A stretch of 64,000 nucleotides of DNA, from the NCBI GenBank assembly GCA_023627715.1, contig JAMAHW010000018.1:372001-436000 (forward strand), in the 5' to 3' direction. Positions within the stretch are counted from its first letter, which is position 1. Each line of letters starts with the position of its first letter. The translations under genes and the position numbers were made by a program. The notes under the pieces were generated by a model that worked only from the letters and a program-made list of their open reading frames with translations, did no database searches and was not told the DNA's origin. Shown here piece after piece: positions 10,633 to 22,575 of this stretch. Source of the stretch: Periconia sp. R9002. Taxonomy: Eukaryota; Ascomycota; Dothideomycetes; Pleosporales; Periconiaceae.

Positions 10633-13122
10633 TTTGGAGGAGTGAGGTGATGGATGGACTTGTTTGGGATGAATTGGAGAAGTTGAGTTTTAGATGGAAG
10701 GCGGGTTTCTTGATTTGATTTCTCCCTTCTTATGATGAATGATGAATATCCCGTTCCAAATCGTTTCTTAAATATTTCCACTTGTCCCCTCATACATTCA
10801 CCCATCATACCACCATACCTCCCCCAATATCACCACCTCTATGAATAGCACCTCCCCAACCCCAAAACGAACTACCCAAGACTGAAAAATTCTTCCCTAC
10901 TTACCTATTCTCGCCACCATATACAACCCATCCCCAGATTTCCTCTTACCCAATTGATTAACCCCCAGGGTCCAGGTCGCGTCAAGTCTGGTCGCGAAAC
11001 CAGTTCCTTCCTTTCGCAACCATTTAGCCATATTAACTAAGAAGGATCGCCCCCGGGCGCGGTCTTCACCTCATAACATTTCAGCCCGCCCCGCGGACAC
11101 GCACAGCAGATCTTTTGAGTGGAAAACGGGTACAGCTACATTGCGTACAATATAACTTTAACAAGTGTAAATAATGTTCCATACAGCGTTCGCGAAGGTC
11201 GAGATCGCCCGGCGCACGAGTGCCTGCCTTGCAGGGTTGCGGTTCGGTTTTAGCCTCCAATGCGCGAGTTGGGGTTCGGCTGGAGCCGGAAATAGAACGT
11301 TCGATGCTTCGTGTTTGTAATTTGGCCGGTGTTTGAGGGTTTATGAAGGGAAGATAAATATTTTTCTTTTCGGGTATCATTGATGGGTGAAGGGAGATTT
11401 TCGGGGTGGGGATTTGCGGTTTGGTTATTGATGCGGAGGAGGCGAGATGAGTCGGAAATATCGGGCGCAATTAAGCTTGTTTTTTTTCCCTTGGTCTGGC
11501 TTTTTCTAGTCTGTGGTTTGGGAGTCTTGGACTGTTTAGGGTTTTGAACGGAGAGAGATGTGGCGGGTTGGGATGCAGGGAAGTTTGGCCTGTGGTTGTA
11601 ATGTTGCCCTGGGATTATCAGAACCGTCCGTGGTATCTTGAGTAGACTGAGTGTTGCAAAGTGTTTGATGCTCTAGAACAATCGACAGACGAGAAAGACT
11701 GCGGAGAGAGGCCGATCTCAGTAGAATAACGATGATCTGCAACTGTTGTTCGGGCATGTAAATCAATCTTACAGGCAGTTGGGAGGAAAATTGGTCGGCG
11801 ATTCATTATTGGCAATCCGCCTTCAATTCATGGTTTTCAGTTACAGCGAGCGTACTTTATCTTTCTCAGTCAACAGTCGATTCGCAAGGCAGGTCAAACT
11901 TGAAAACTCGAAACTTCATATGAACAGTGTGGGCCAGGGCGTTAACCAGATATCAGCAGGTGTTCTACTCCGCGCCTAACACCTAGACCCATTCAGAGTC
12001 ATCCCCGAAGTGATTATTATAAACAGGTGCTCTGAAGTTTTAGACATGGAAAGATTCCTATAGTGCGATGAGAGATACCTGCCAGCGTCGATCTCGAAGA
12101 TGAGGCTAAAGATTCCTGGATCTGGTCCAAATATGGCATTCAAAAAGATAACTTAGGCGCTTTACTCGCGTTTGCAAAATGCAAATTCTCAACCCAACCG
12201 TCGAAGCCTTAACTGATGTAATCGTCCAAGTTACAGCCCAAGGCTTTGCAAAGCCGGTCAATATCTTTCGCGCAACCTACCTGTGTCGATACCTAGGGTA
12301 GCACTACTCTGTGAGGATCAATTGAAATTCCATCCTTCGCGCAATAGTATTGTCTATGGTTAAAATATCTGCAGATATCGCAATAATGGTTGTCCCTCGA
12401 TCACAATCTGTTAGAGCAGCCGTACGATGTACTAATTTTTTTTTTTAATTAGCTTGGACAGATGAGATACAGTAACTGGATCGGTGATATCTGCAGGGTT
12501 CCTGACTGGAATTTCGACGTATTTGATTCCCTGCTCAGCGCGTCTATTGATCTGCTTGAGGAAAAATAAGAAGGCGTGCAAGGGGCTTTCCGAGGCTATG
12601 TTGATGTCGGGGTTGCAGATAGCTGCTGAGAATCCTGCAAAGCTTGCTGCGACATCAACGACGAATATAATAAAGCTGACGATTTAGGCTATTAACCTGA
12701 AGACAAGTACAAGGACTCCGGTGGAAGCGTCGACTACTTTGAAAACGAGCTTCACTGCGACATCTTCTTTCACGTCATTTCGTGGTCATATTGCGAGCGC
12801 TCGATGATTCCTTTCTTAATTTCTCGCCATTTGACGGGGAAGTTGTACGGTATACCGTATCTCAAATATGTTTCAAACAGAAAGCGAGAAAAAGGATGTT
12901 TTATTGAGTACTACGTCGCGGTGCCACCGATTTATCACTATGACACTGACCTCAGGGTACAGAGTCATCACTTATCGAGACACCACTTAGCGTGGCGTAT
13001 TGAGACTATAACTATGTATTGTAGGCACCCTAGTTACGTCTAGCCGACTTTGCTTCGCGATATTGGGACTGTTCAGACATAAGTGCTGTGGCAAGCGAAA
13101 TGTGTATTGAGAGGTGTCAAAG
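10633..13122. other. 2.5-kb intergenic region, with one possible decayed coding fragment
   Basis: No intact gene is seen. The first few hundred bases are the likely DUF4360 promoter. On the minus strand between about 12430 and 12790 there are coding-looking but broken stretches: one reads LVFKVVDASTGVLVLVF and, after a stop, another reads GIKYVEIPVRNPADI. The first is faintly like a fungal GNAT acetyltransferase, but the match is too weak to name. A run of ten or more T lies at about 12437. Confidence 0.35.
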
Positions 13123-14071
13123 TTAAGATGGACGATTGACCTCTCCAAAGCGATACGATGCCCAGTTCAAACTTCGCTCCGGCATAGTCCAGATTCTGTG
13201 CCCAACATCGGAGCCCGCGGCACCTGCAGCGACATAAACAGGCAATATATGATCCAATGTCGGATGCGCCCTTCTACCATCGTCACGATTCAACAAAGCG
13301 AGCATCTTTTTGAGTCGATTCTCTGGATCAGTTTCGACCGTGTCTTTCAGCGCATCATCGAATGTACTAGCGTACCTGCGTGGCGTTACTCAAAACGGAC
13401 ACGTTGTGATCATGTAGTATCACTTACGTTTGCGGTGCCGTTGAACCAGTCATTATCGACTTGCGGAAATCACCCAGATTGTGACAGGCCATTCCAGCTC
13501 CTATAATCAAGACTCCTTCATCTCGTAGGCCTTCCAGCGCTTCACCCACGCGATAGTGTGCATGCAAATCTTCGTTGTCAAAGAGACTGACTTGGATGAT
13601 CGGAGCATTCAAGGGGTTGTTCTTTGGATCAAAAGCTGCACGTATCATTCCTCAGCTGTTCGCAGACTTTGATTTTGGGTAAATTTGCCAAATCTTACCT
13701 GCGAGGAAGCCTACCCATACGCCATGATCAAGACCTCTACGAACCTCTTCAATCCTCACCCCCGCCTCCCTCAACCTCCCAACCACCTTCTTTGCCACCT
13801 CAGGACTTCCTTTGTTTGGATACTTAATCTCATAGTAATCATCCGGAAAGCCGTAGAAATCGTAAATCAGATCTGTATGCTCGGCGGCATTAATTTGCAG
13901 CGCCGTGGGACCGGCTTGCCAATGGGCGGAGAAAACGATAACCGCTTTAGGTTTTACATATCTGGTGATTTCTTGCCCGATACTGGCGAGGGACTGGTAG
14001 GCGGGATGTTCGGTGTTGCCGATGAAGTTTGGTCCGCCAATTCCGAGAAAGTAAACGGGAGTTTTGGGCAT
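13123..14071 (-). CDS. LigB/DODA-type extradiol dioxygenase family protein
   Basis: Exons 14071-13699, 13635-13428 and 13375-13123 give 834 nt and 277 aa. Family signatures are GGPNFIGNTEHPAY near the N-terminus, FSAHWQ (His50) and GLDHGVWVGF. The family is a class III extradiol dioxygenase or DOPA-dioxygenase fold that uses Fe2+ or Zn2+ to open aromatic rings. Related bacterial YgiD-like enzymes have GHGSP at the first metal ligand, whereas this protein has GIGGP, so that His is Ile. His22 in TEHP may compensate, or this may be a paralogous subfamily. Substrate unknown. The next gene (LRR-like) is divergent, about 0.85 kb away. Confidence 0.85.
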
Positions 14072-14923
14072 GGTTTGGGAGTAGGGAACTATTTCGGCTT
14101 GAGAACGTGTCCTAGTAATAGCTGCGAAGATGTCGGGGGTATCGAACCTGAGTATATGTGAACAGGTAGCAGTGTTGGGATTCGCTGTGGAAGTTGAGAT
14201 GTGATGGATATAGAATGAAGATCAATTGATAGAACAGGTGCCTCATAAAGATTGTGTTGTCAAATGTCAGGATTCTTAATCCTGGGAAACTCAGACATCT
14301 TTATGTCTGATTGTAATTTGTCAAACGTGACTAAAATTAGAAATACAATCGGATTTAATGGTAACTGTAACCAAGTCTAAATCCAGAAAATAATGTTGGT
14401 GATGCAGAGCGATATCCCGCGCGGGATAGACCAGGGTCCAGAATAGTCGCAGAACCGACGAATCACACAATGCACTTTGTTCTCACTCTAGAGAATCTCT
14501 AGCTTGACGAAGTTCCCGCGCGGCTTGAGATGATGAGACTTCACGCATGCGCCGAAGACCAACAAATGGCAAGACACGACCACATCTTCTACTTAAGAAC
14601 GATCCCTTAGACAAACTCCATCAGCCAGGAAAGTATTACGCCAAGCATTGCTGCCGTAGAGGGAGTTTAACCGCCTTGTCAGCATGGGGCGTAATGTGCA
14701 CCCACGTTGTTTACGCGTACCCGATGAGAACGTGTCGTACCTCCCATCTTGCTTGACAAGTCGGAGCTCTTGTGATGCCACAGCAGACGGCCAGATATAG
14801 CGTACTCATGCTTTCGCCGCATTAAACTTGGTACATAGCCAGATTAACACCGGATCACCGAAGGTCCGAAGAATTGTCATTGACCGAGGACAATCCGAAT
14901 TCCTCTTCTTGGGCAGTGTAAAG
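14072..14923. other. Intergenic region between divergent genes
   Basis: The region carries the upstream DNA of the dioxygenase and of the LRR-like gene. Two CCGCGCGG-like GC motifs occur (about 14418 and 14515). No additional gene is supported. Confidence 0.35.
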
Positions 14924-16636
14924 ATGCGGTCTTTTCGATTGGTGCAGCTGGGGCTACTCATGAAGTCTACATTCAAAACAATTCCATTCTTTGCGCATGG
15001 TCTTTTGCTACCAGGAACCTACGGAATACTACAAAAGCAGCTGCTGACGCATCAAGGAGTCTGTGCGAGAGCAAACTTGTTCGCACAGCAGGGGGCATGT
15101 GCATCGATACATACAGCTTCCTCAAAACCTCCGACGGCGACCAAGAACTACCGTGCTATCCGTTTGTCCAACGATCGAGACATATATGAATCATATGATC
15201 TGATCATTCGCTTCTTGAAAAACCCGCAGTCCGCACGAAGCGTAGAAGAACTTATTCTGGTTACTTATCATAAATACGCGCGATGGATATGCAACCCCTT
15301 CCGCGAAGAGATCCTCGAATGGCGCGCCGAGCGTGGTGGTACTGCCGCGGAAGAAGCTCTACTCATCAAGTCATTTGTCGGGACACTTGGCCTCGAAGAC
15401 CTTCGCTTGAATGGGATGCCAATGTCAGATACTCTCGAAAACGACCTGATACTCGACAACATCGTTGACCGGCCCTACAACGAACACCGTTCGAGTTATG
15501 AGCAGCGCATAGAATATCTCAAAGCTGCGGCAGTTGCACTTCTAGCGCTTTGTCCCAACATCCATACATTCAGGTTCAAGTATCACCCAGGACCTCAAAT
15601 AGAGCAATACACGTACGATCGCGTACTCGACACGTTTCTTGTTCGCAACAACCACAGAGAATTGCCACGTCTCTATCTGCAGAATCTACGGCACGTACAC
15701 TACATCCACACCTACGAAGACGCCGCGAGTGAGAGTTTTGACAATTTCAACGAAGGCTTTACAGAGTCAATACGCTTTTTCCATCGGCTCCCGAAGATAG
15801 AAACACTGTCAGCGGCTGGTATAGCAGCAGACGACGGAAACTTCCTCCTCCCAGCGACCTCGAACATCAAGAGGCTTCAATTAGACCACGTCGAGATGAC
15901 ATCGTTTACGCTGGCATCGCTAATCAGGGCATCGAAAAGGCTGGAAGAAGTGCGCATCTCGACAGGAGCCAAATTGAATGTCAAAGGCACAACCGTGGCC
16001 ATATTCCCGAAAACGCTCGGTAAAGCCCTCTTGTGCCACAAAAGCACACTTCAGCTGCTCAGCCTCGATCTGGACGACAGTGTTTGGGGAGCACGACCCG
16101 AGGAGGAGGATGTATGGCCTGATCCGCGTGACGAAGGATACATTTGCCATTATACACATCGATATGTCACTTTCGACGAGAGTATTGCCGCATCACCCCG
16201 TCGAACGCACGAAATACCAGATGATAGAAAATATGGTGTCACCATAGGCTCGCTACACGACTTCACGGCCTTGACACAATTATCCATTGGCATTAAGATG
16301 CTGCTTGGGTGGGAGAAGGAAATGTGGGGTGCTGCATCTCGTTCTCCCAACCCAGTCTACCCATCCCCGTTTCGCCTCGTGGATGCTTTGCCGCCCAATC
16401 TAGAAGAACTCACACTTAAAGGGTACAGAAAGGGGCAGTGGGGATGGTATGACGATAACATTGCAGAGCTAGTGGAGAACAAGAGCGAGCTGTTTCCGAA
16501 GCTCCGCAAAATCAGTGGCGTTGATGAGGAGATACCGAGTGTTAGATTTGCCGAGGATGAGGATGAGCGAGATTATTTTGACCAGTATTGGGAGGCTCGG
16601 CAGGAGAGACTTGAGTGGGTGGAAGCAACGGATTGA
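14924..16636 (+). CDS. Uncharacterised leucine-rich-repeat-like protein (F-box family relative)
   Basis: Single exon from the first in-frame ATG at 14924 to the TGA at 16636, 570 aa. From about residue 75 it resembles the C-terminal parts of fungal F-box/LRR proteins: YRAIRLSNDRDIYESYD, repeated short Leu-rich units such as SNIKRLQLDHVEM and LPPNLEELTLKGY, and an acidic C-terminus. No F-box is visible. The first 70 residues are odd (basic, then Leu-rich, reading MRSFRLVQLGLLMKSTFKT), and the true start may lie in an upstream exon or the N-terminus may have been replaced. The body is clearly coding, with no stop over 1.8 kb. Function unknown. Confidence 0.65.
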   Translation: MRSFRLVQLGLLMKSTFKTIPFFAHGLLLPGTYGILQKQLLTHQGVCARANLFAQQGACASIHTASSKPPTATKNYRAIRLSNDRDIYESYDLIIRFLKNPQSARSVEELILVTYHKYARWICNPFREEILEWRAERGGTAAEEALLIKSFVGTLGLEDLRLNGMPMSDTLENDLILDNIVDRPYNEHRSSYEQRIEYLKAAAVALLALCPNIHTFRFKYHPGPQIEQYTYDRVLDTFLVRNNHRELPRLYLQNLRHVHYIHTYEDAASESFDNFNEGFTESIRFFHRLPKIETLSAAGIAADDGNFLLPATSNIKRLQLDHVEMTSFTLASLIRASKRLEEVRISTGAKLNVKGTTVAIFPKTLGKALLCHKSTLQLLSLDLDDSVWGARPEEEDVWPDPRDEGYICHYTHRYVTFDESIAASPRRTHEIPDDRKYGVTIGSLHDFTALTQLSIGIKMLLGWEKEMWGAASRSPNPVYPSPFRLVDALPPNLEELTLKGYRKGQWGWYDDNIAELVENKSELFPKLRKISGVDEEIPSVRFAEDEDERDYFDQYWEARQERLEWVEATD

Positions 16637-17062
16637 GTAGTTAGAATGGCCACCATTTGTACATGCAGCACCAGCACCAGGTGAAGCCGGATGCAGCCTC
16701 GTTGCTGCGAAAGGCAAGGTGATAATATAAGCGGTAACTTCGCCAAGGGTAATGGTAAGCAGAACGGTCTGACATTTGGTATCGGCATCGGACAGCAGGG
16801 AGGATGGCTGACTCGCATCAGCTACAACCTTGAGAGGCTTGAAAATGAGTATCGTTAACTTAACGAAATCCTCCGATGACGCTAGCAAAGAGACCGGCGA
16901 AACCGTACTTTTCGTAGGGATGCTGTGGATACGAAGGGATAAAAGTATCGTGGCTTGTGAGCATGTAGGCGGGAAGCCACCAAAATACTAAAAGTAATGG
17001 TACCTTTAATTTATCATGCTATGCTCGTCATCATACTACGTAGTGACCCAGGAGTGCCTTTA
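16637..17062. other. Convergent intergenic region
   Basis: The region probably holds the facing 3' ends of the LRR-like gene and the sugar transporter. The minus-strand frame that overlaps the end of the LRR-like gene is a shadow. Confidence 0.4.
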
Positions 17063-18843
17063 TTAAACCCTCAACTCTTCCTTCGCCAGATTCTGCCACT
17101 TCTCTGACTTGATCGACGAGATCCGCTTCTCAAACAACTGATCAATCTCGTGTGCGCTCCTCCCTTTCAACTCAGGCACAAAGAAGAACGTAAACACCGC
17201 GCCCACGATGCAAGTCGCCGTGAAGACGAAACCCGTTTTCGCGCCCATGTTCCCTGCGTCTTTGTTGAATACAAAAGGCAAAACAGCTCCAGCTCCCATA
17301 TTGAGAATATGGCCAGTCAGATTTCCGATGGCTTGCGACTTGGCGCGGAGGCGCAAAGTACTGGTCTCTCCTTGTATCGCGTACGATGCAGGCCAGGCGC
17401 CGAGACCGCAGACGGAGACAACGGCCGTCATGAGTCCACCGGCGATCCAAGGCGTGACCTTGGTCGGCTTGATGCCGGAAAATCCCATCACCGTCCATAT
17501 GCAAGCGGTTATGAGGAATGTTGTGTAGGTCAGTTTCCGGCGTCCGATGTGGCTCAGTGTCCAGGCGGATCCAATATTGGCGAAGAGGCCGACGATGATG
17601 CCGAGGATTTGGAAGAGAAGTGCCTTGCTCGCTGGCAGGCCGAGGATCTTGAGGTACAAACTGACCGTGCCCAGGAGAGGAAGACCCCATAAAATTTCAA
17701 TGGAGCTAGCAAACATGATGATCAATGTGCGCCGGATATTGGTACCCTTGAACGTCTCGATGTAGCGGGCTTTGGCTGACGTCCTTGCTTCTTCTTCAAT
17801 TGCGCGCTGCAGCTTTACCATGGCCGCGTGGGCGTCGTTCTTGGGACCGAGAATTCGTTTTAATGATGTAACGGCGCCCTGTGGATTCTTTTTGGTGAGG
17901 AGATACGAGGGAGACTCCGGGAGGAATATGGAGAGAGTGAACGAGGGAACTGCAACAGCCAATTGCGACCCCAGTGCAATTATGTATGACATTGGTGTGT
18001 CGTTACCTGCCACAGCAAAACCAACCACGCCTCCAATGAGCTGTCCCAGAAGCGTGAAGATGGGAACCAAAGCGAAGACGGCGCCTTTCAAGCTAACAGG
18101 AACGACTTCGGAGAGATAGGTAAAGGTCTCGATCTTGATAAGTCCGAGCCCGAAGCCTTGCACGACCTTTGCCACGAGAATCATGATTCGTCGTGAATCT
18201 TTGTCTGCGGGCTTGTTTGCGACGACGAAGGTGAGAATGCCGATAATACCCACGATGCTGCCCATCAAAAGACAGAGTTTTCGCCCGATTCGATCAAGAA
18301 GCCAACCGCCCGCGGCGGCACCAGCAATTTGGCCCAACGGCCCGATGCCCTCCCACAATGCGAGCCATTTTGAAGGAACAAGCCAGTCGTCTTCCGGCTT
18401 AGCCGGGTCATGAGGTAGTGGGGTCTCATCTCCAAAGTCACGAGCAAAGGCCGGCAAAGTTATACTAGATTTGAGAGTATAAGTGATGTCCAGATTGATT
18501 TTGGGAATGTCGTCGTGGAAATATTAACGTACGCAGCACTTAAGACCCCACTGTCATAACCACCATAAAGAATTGCTGTGGCCGTTGCAAGACACCACCA
18601 GACTACCCTGGAGTACTGTTTTAGGGACTGGCGGAGCGGAGCATTGTTTTCTGCATGCTCTGCCGCGCTCTCAGTCATTTCGAATAGTGGCGCTTTATCT
18701 CCCCTGGCTTTGTATGCTTCATAAGACATCGGGTCTGCAACGTCCATAGATGCACGGCTGTAGAAGCTTCTGTCGTCTTGAAGGTGGTCATCGTCGGATA
18801 GGCGTTCAAATGCGGCACTGGATTTCTTGTTTTTGATGCCCAT
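17063..18843 (-). CDS. MFS sugar transporter (maltose/alpha-glucoside-like)
   Basis: Two exons, 18843-18533 and 18464-17063, give 1713 nt and 570 aa. A hydrophilic N-terminus of about 75 residues leads into GGYDSGVLSA in the first membrane helix. Sugar-porter signatures follow: GGWLLDRIGRK in loop 2-3, PESPSYL after helix 6, HIGRRK in loop 8-9, and PELKGRSAHEID after helix 12 (normally PETKG). About twelve membrane helices are expected. It probably imports sugars at the plasma membrane by H+ symport; the alpha-glucoside class is inferred from the GYDSGV start and the long N-terminus. The start was chosen at MGIKNKKSS, the usual point for the family; a longer upstream frame is unlikely. Confidence 0.88.
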
Positions 18844-20515
18844 CTTGCCGGCTGTACTCGAAAGAACGAGTATGTATACGGGAAACCACTCAGTGATCGA
18901 AGACGATGGTTCTCCGGTTGTCCAGGCTTGGGAATCCTCAGAGTTAGCTTGTGTGAAGGAACCACGAATGTGGGTTCGAAGTTTAGTCGGGGAGTTTGTG
19001 CTTGATAAAGGGCCCAACTGAAAAAATAGTCTTCGCGCAAAGCAACAGCATGGAGTCTAAAAAAAAACACCCATCGTCTTGGCTTTACGGCCGAAACCCC
19101 CAACATGCGGTCCCTTATTGTCAGCATCAACGAATTTCGCAAGCTTCAACTAAAGAGGAATCGGGTGTCAGTTTTAGGGGCTGGAGATCTGCAAAATAGT
19201 TTTGGGGGCCAGGATATCAACGAATCAAGCGGCCGCTGAACTGGCAATTTAGTGTTCTGGGACGTTAGCTCCGACCGACCCACTCGTACGGTAGACGGTG
19301 ATGTGTCTAGGGAGGACAATGCTATCAGATTTACACGCACAGACTAAGTTGGGGTGAGCATTGGCCCTTTTCGCAAGCCTTGCGCTTTCGCAGGCAAACG
19401 CGAAACTAGCAGTGTATCTTTTTTTGTCGACTTGGGTTTATGGGCACATCGCTTGAAGGCTCACTGAGTCGCGTTCGTTCGATTGGTTCCGGGGATTGTG
19501 GCCGCCTTGATTGATGTAAGGGAGAGAAACTGGTCATGCATGGTATCCCGTTCACACCTACACAGTATGCAACATCTCCGATATCTGACTTTCTCACTCG
19601 GCATCATTTGCCGCTAACGGGCAATGGATAGGTGCATGGTGGGGGCTGGCGGTGAGAAAATTCCGATTCCGACAAGCGATTTTCAGATGCAATCAATACA
19701 CAGGTGTTTCAGGTGGATGAAATAGGTAGTCGTAAGCACTTTGGGTATGCTGACCCCCGAAAACCACGGCAGAAAGAAAGATATATTGAAAGCACTAGCA
19801 TTCGGTTCAGTAATGACAAAAGTGTGGCTGAGACAGACCTTGAAGGTGGAGGAACAACACAAGATGTTCAAGGCTGAAAATTACTAATCGATCATGTGTA
19901 AGGCCCGTGATTGCATTCATCAGTGGAAATCAATGTGCACTCGGGAAAATTTACACTGTTGCTTATGTAGTTATGTCTCACACCAACGGGCAGTGCAGTT
20001 GAGCATTTTGTCTCGAACTCTTGCACCCTGTGGTCGTTTGATAATTTCCTGAGTCCAGCCCCAACCGACCTTTGGCTTCGCCATTAGGGGCTCACCGTCC
20101 CATTCATTGATTGATGGCGAAAATCATACCGGAGATAGAGGCTTCCTCTGCATTCATCCATGCCAATATGACTTAGTAGTCAACGAGATGTTGGCTGCGA
20201 ACCAAAAAAGCCTGGCGAAATTGGTTTGACGACTCCTTAAAAAATTGACTTTACACTCTGGTAGCGCTATGTCGTAAACACCTCCTCGACAGCCACTTCT
20301 TGTCTAGCACCAGCAAAGCACCTTTCCGTACACCTGGAAACACAATGAAGTCTCGCACAATACTGCATGGAACACCAGCAGAGAGGATTTCCGTGCGTAT
20401 CCCATATGCGGGTCATGATCCAAGTCAGTATAGACACTCGACGGCACGCGAGGAAGCCCACGCTCGCATACGCTGCAATAGTACATGTGCGTTAATCCAT
20501 CACGCAGGCTTCCCA
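18844..20515. other. 1.7-kb intergenic region; no gene seen
   Basis: No reading frame has protein features. The part next to 18843 should contain the sugar transporter promoter; the part next to 20516 the 3' UTR of the zinc-knuckle gene. Confidence 0.4.
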
Positions 20516-21065
20516 TTATCGATGCCCCCATTGCGAAATCGCTGCAGCAGGAAGAAGTCTGCCGGGTGGCTGGCTGGGCTGATGGGACACGAGGAGCGAA
20601 TTGTCAGGCATGAGTTGTTGTTGCAGCTGTTGCAGATTTTGCTCTTGGCGGTACAACGCGCAAAATTTCTGGACATGGTCTACACAGAGTAATCATTAGT
20701 GAAATTGATACAGGAGATCACTGGATCAATCCTAACTCGGTTTGCCACAGTAGTGGCAGAAGACTTTGCGGGCAGGTTTTTTCCTGTCCCCTCGGCTGCC
20801 ACCGCCGGGCTTAGTGACACCCTGGATGAAGGTTAGTAATTTCCGTTGGTGTATAAAGCGATGGTGATATAGTAAAAGGGGGATAAAAATGAGTAAATGT
20901 AAACCCTGGAAAGCGAATTAGGATAGGACACAAGACGTTGAATGCAGACATTAGTAGATGAATCTAGATAACACAAGAACGGTGAAGCATGACGTGTTAG
21001 AAATAAAGAATTTTACATACACTGTTGAACGTAAAAGGACCGCCGCGGACATCGTTCGTCGACAT
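20516..21065 (-). CDS. Small CCHC zinc-knuckle protein
   Basis: Hand-built model: exons 21065-21021, 20821-20737 and 20679-20516, total 294 nt, 97 aa. Introns are GTATGT...CCAG and GTTAGG...GTAG with CTAAC/CTAAT branch sites. The protein starts MSTNDVRGGPFTFNS, then a basic linker (KPGGGSRGDRKKPARK), then CHYCGKPNHVQKFC, an exact C-X2-C-X4-H-X4-C zinc knuckle at about residues 36-49, then a Gln-rich tail (QEQNLQQLQQQ). Such knuckles bind single-stranded RNA or DNA. The knuckle spans the second intron. A TGTAG acceptor lies immediately before the ATG, so a 5'-UTR intron is likely; extra upstream coding exons in 21066-21360 cannot be excluded. No named orthologue recognised. Confidence 0.6.
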
Positions 21066-22575
21066 CTACATTGATTTCTGTTAGCATATCAATACACACC
21101 AAAGCGGTCCTAGACGAAAAATGTTCGGTAAGGATTCGAATGCCAGCCATAGTAGCCTTCATGATCCAAGAATCAGACTGTGGACTTATTGCTGTGGCTA
21201 TGGCTGTGGCTGTTGCTGCTGTGCTAGAAAGAAGTCAAATGATGACGACGCATACCGGTCAAGTACTTACGGTAAAAAAATACAAAGTCTTTTGGCAATA
21301 TTCTCCTAGAAAACCATGTCAGAAAACATTGGTTAGAAAACACCAGCAGCAGACATTGTGTGACAGAAGAAAAGTTAAGGGATGAAAATGAATCAAGAAA
21401 GTCAACGACTAAGAGAACGACTATTGGCTTATAGCATAGAAGTATGACATGAGAAAGAGAGAATGTGAAGGTAGCATGAGAACGTGATGGGATTGACGGT
21501 GCAACACTGATGAATGCGGTGAAAGGGTAGTAGATGATAAACGACAGTGCAGAAAGCCAGTGACAGGTGTGTGCAAGGGTACAGAATCACTTACAAATTA
21601 CGTGTGACGCCGGAAAGAGAAAAGTAGAAGAAGAACCTGGATGTACAGGTAAGTAGGTACTTGGGCATCGGATCAACTCTGCGCCGATATGTCAGGGTAT
21701 GGCGGGCAGGCGCCCAGGAACGGGCAAGAGCCACACAGCCGGACACTCACATCCATAGCTAGTACACCAATACAATACACATACACCACATCAAGCCATA
21801 AAACCACCACACGTTACCTCCAGGGGTACTTTCTTCCTTCACTCCCCGCCGAGTCGAAAACTTGAGAACCGGAGTGCATATTCATCGTTACCTCCCACCC
21901 TCGCCAACCCTGCTTTTTGCTGAGTTCCAACGTACAACAATGTCCCCACCTACCCGCGGATAATCAAAGAGCCCGCTCGATGGAGTTGGGCGGCCACAAA
22001 CAAAAGATGAAATCCGCTGCTAATCCTTCGTTTCCTATATTTCTTCGTGTCTACGTAGCAGGCCTCCGCAGCGCGCCCATTACTATATCGCTCTCTCAGC
22101 ACTAGTCTATTCATAGATACTGAGTTGCAGATAAATGCTTGTCGTACTCCGTCCCTGAACGGACCGACCCACATTTTTCCAAACATTTTCATTTTTGTGA
22201 AGAACAGGGGTAGCGGCCTGCCGACCGAGGCATGTGAATTGTGAACCAAGACATGTGGGGAGATATACGCACGATTATCGATATAATGTCGATGCCGGTG
22301 GGCATGCTCACAATTTACATACATAGTTGTGAATTATTTTAAAAAGCGTTATGGAGTGCAGGCTATGAGGGACGTCTCGGCCCGCGTTATAATTATGTTT
22401 GGATCAGAACATACTATGGTGTAGAATGAATCCGGCTAAGACGGGAATTTCAAGTTAATCTCTCGTTCGTCATCACCATCTCTAACGTCTTCCTTATATT
22501 ACATCTCATTGATCATAAACACATCAAATAAAAATACAGTCTAAAAAACCTCATCTAGAAACCCGATCCTGATCA
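21066..22575. other. Upstream region of the zinc-knuckle gene and 3' flank of the Ca2+-ATPase
   Basis: On the minus strand, 21066-21340 contains several plausible splice signals (GTAAGT at about 21270, TTTCTAG acceptors) and a GCTGTG/GCTATG repeat at 21189-21222, consistent with a spliced 5' leader. The stretch 21400-22575 shows no supportable gene. Confidence 0.4.

Noticed and set aside
11081..11470. 129-codon minus-strand frame
   Set aside because: Low-complexity Pro/Ser/Arg translation, no splice partners and no family likeness.
21125..21140. GGATTCGAATGCC, resembling a tRNA B box
   Set aside because: No matching A box, acceptor stem or anticodon arm could be drawn around it on either strand.
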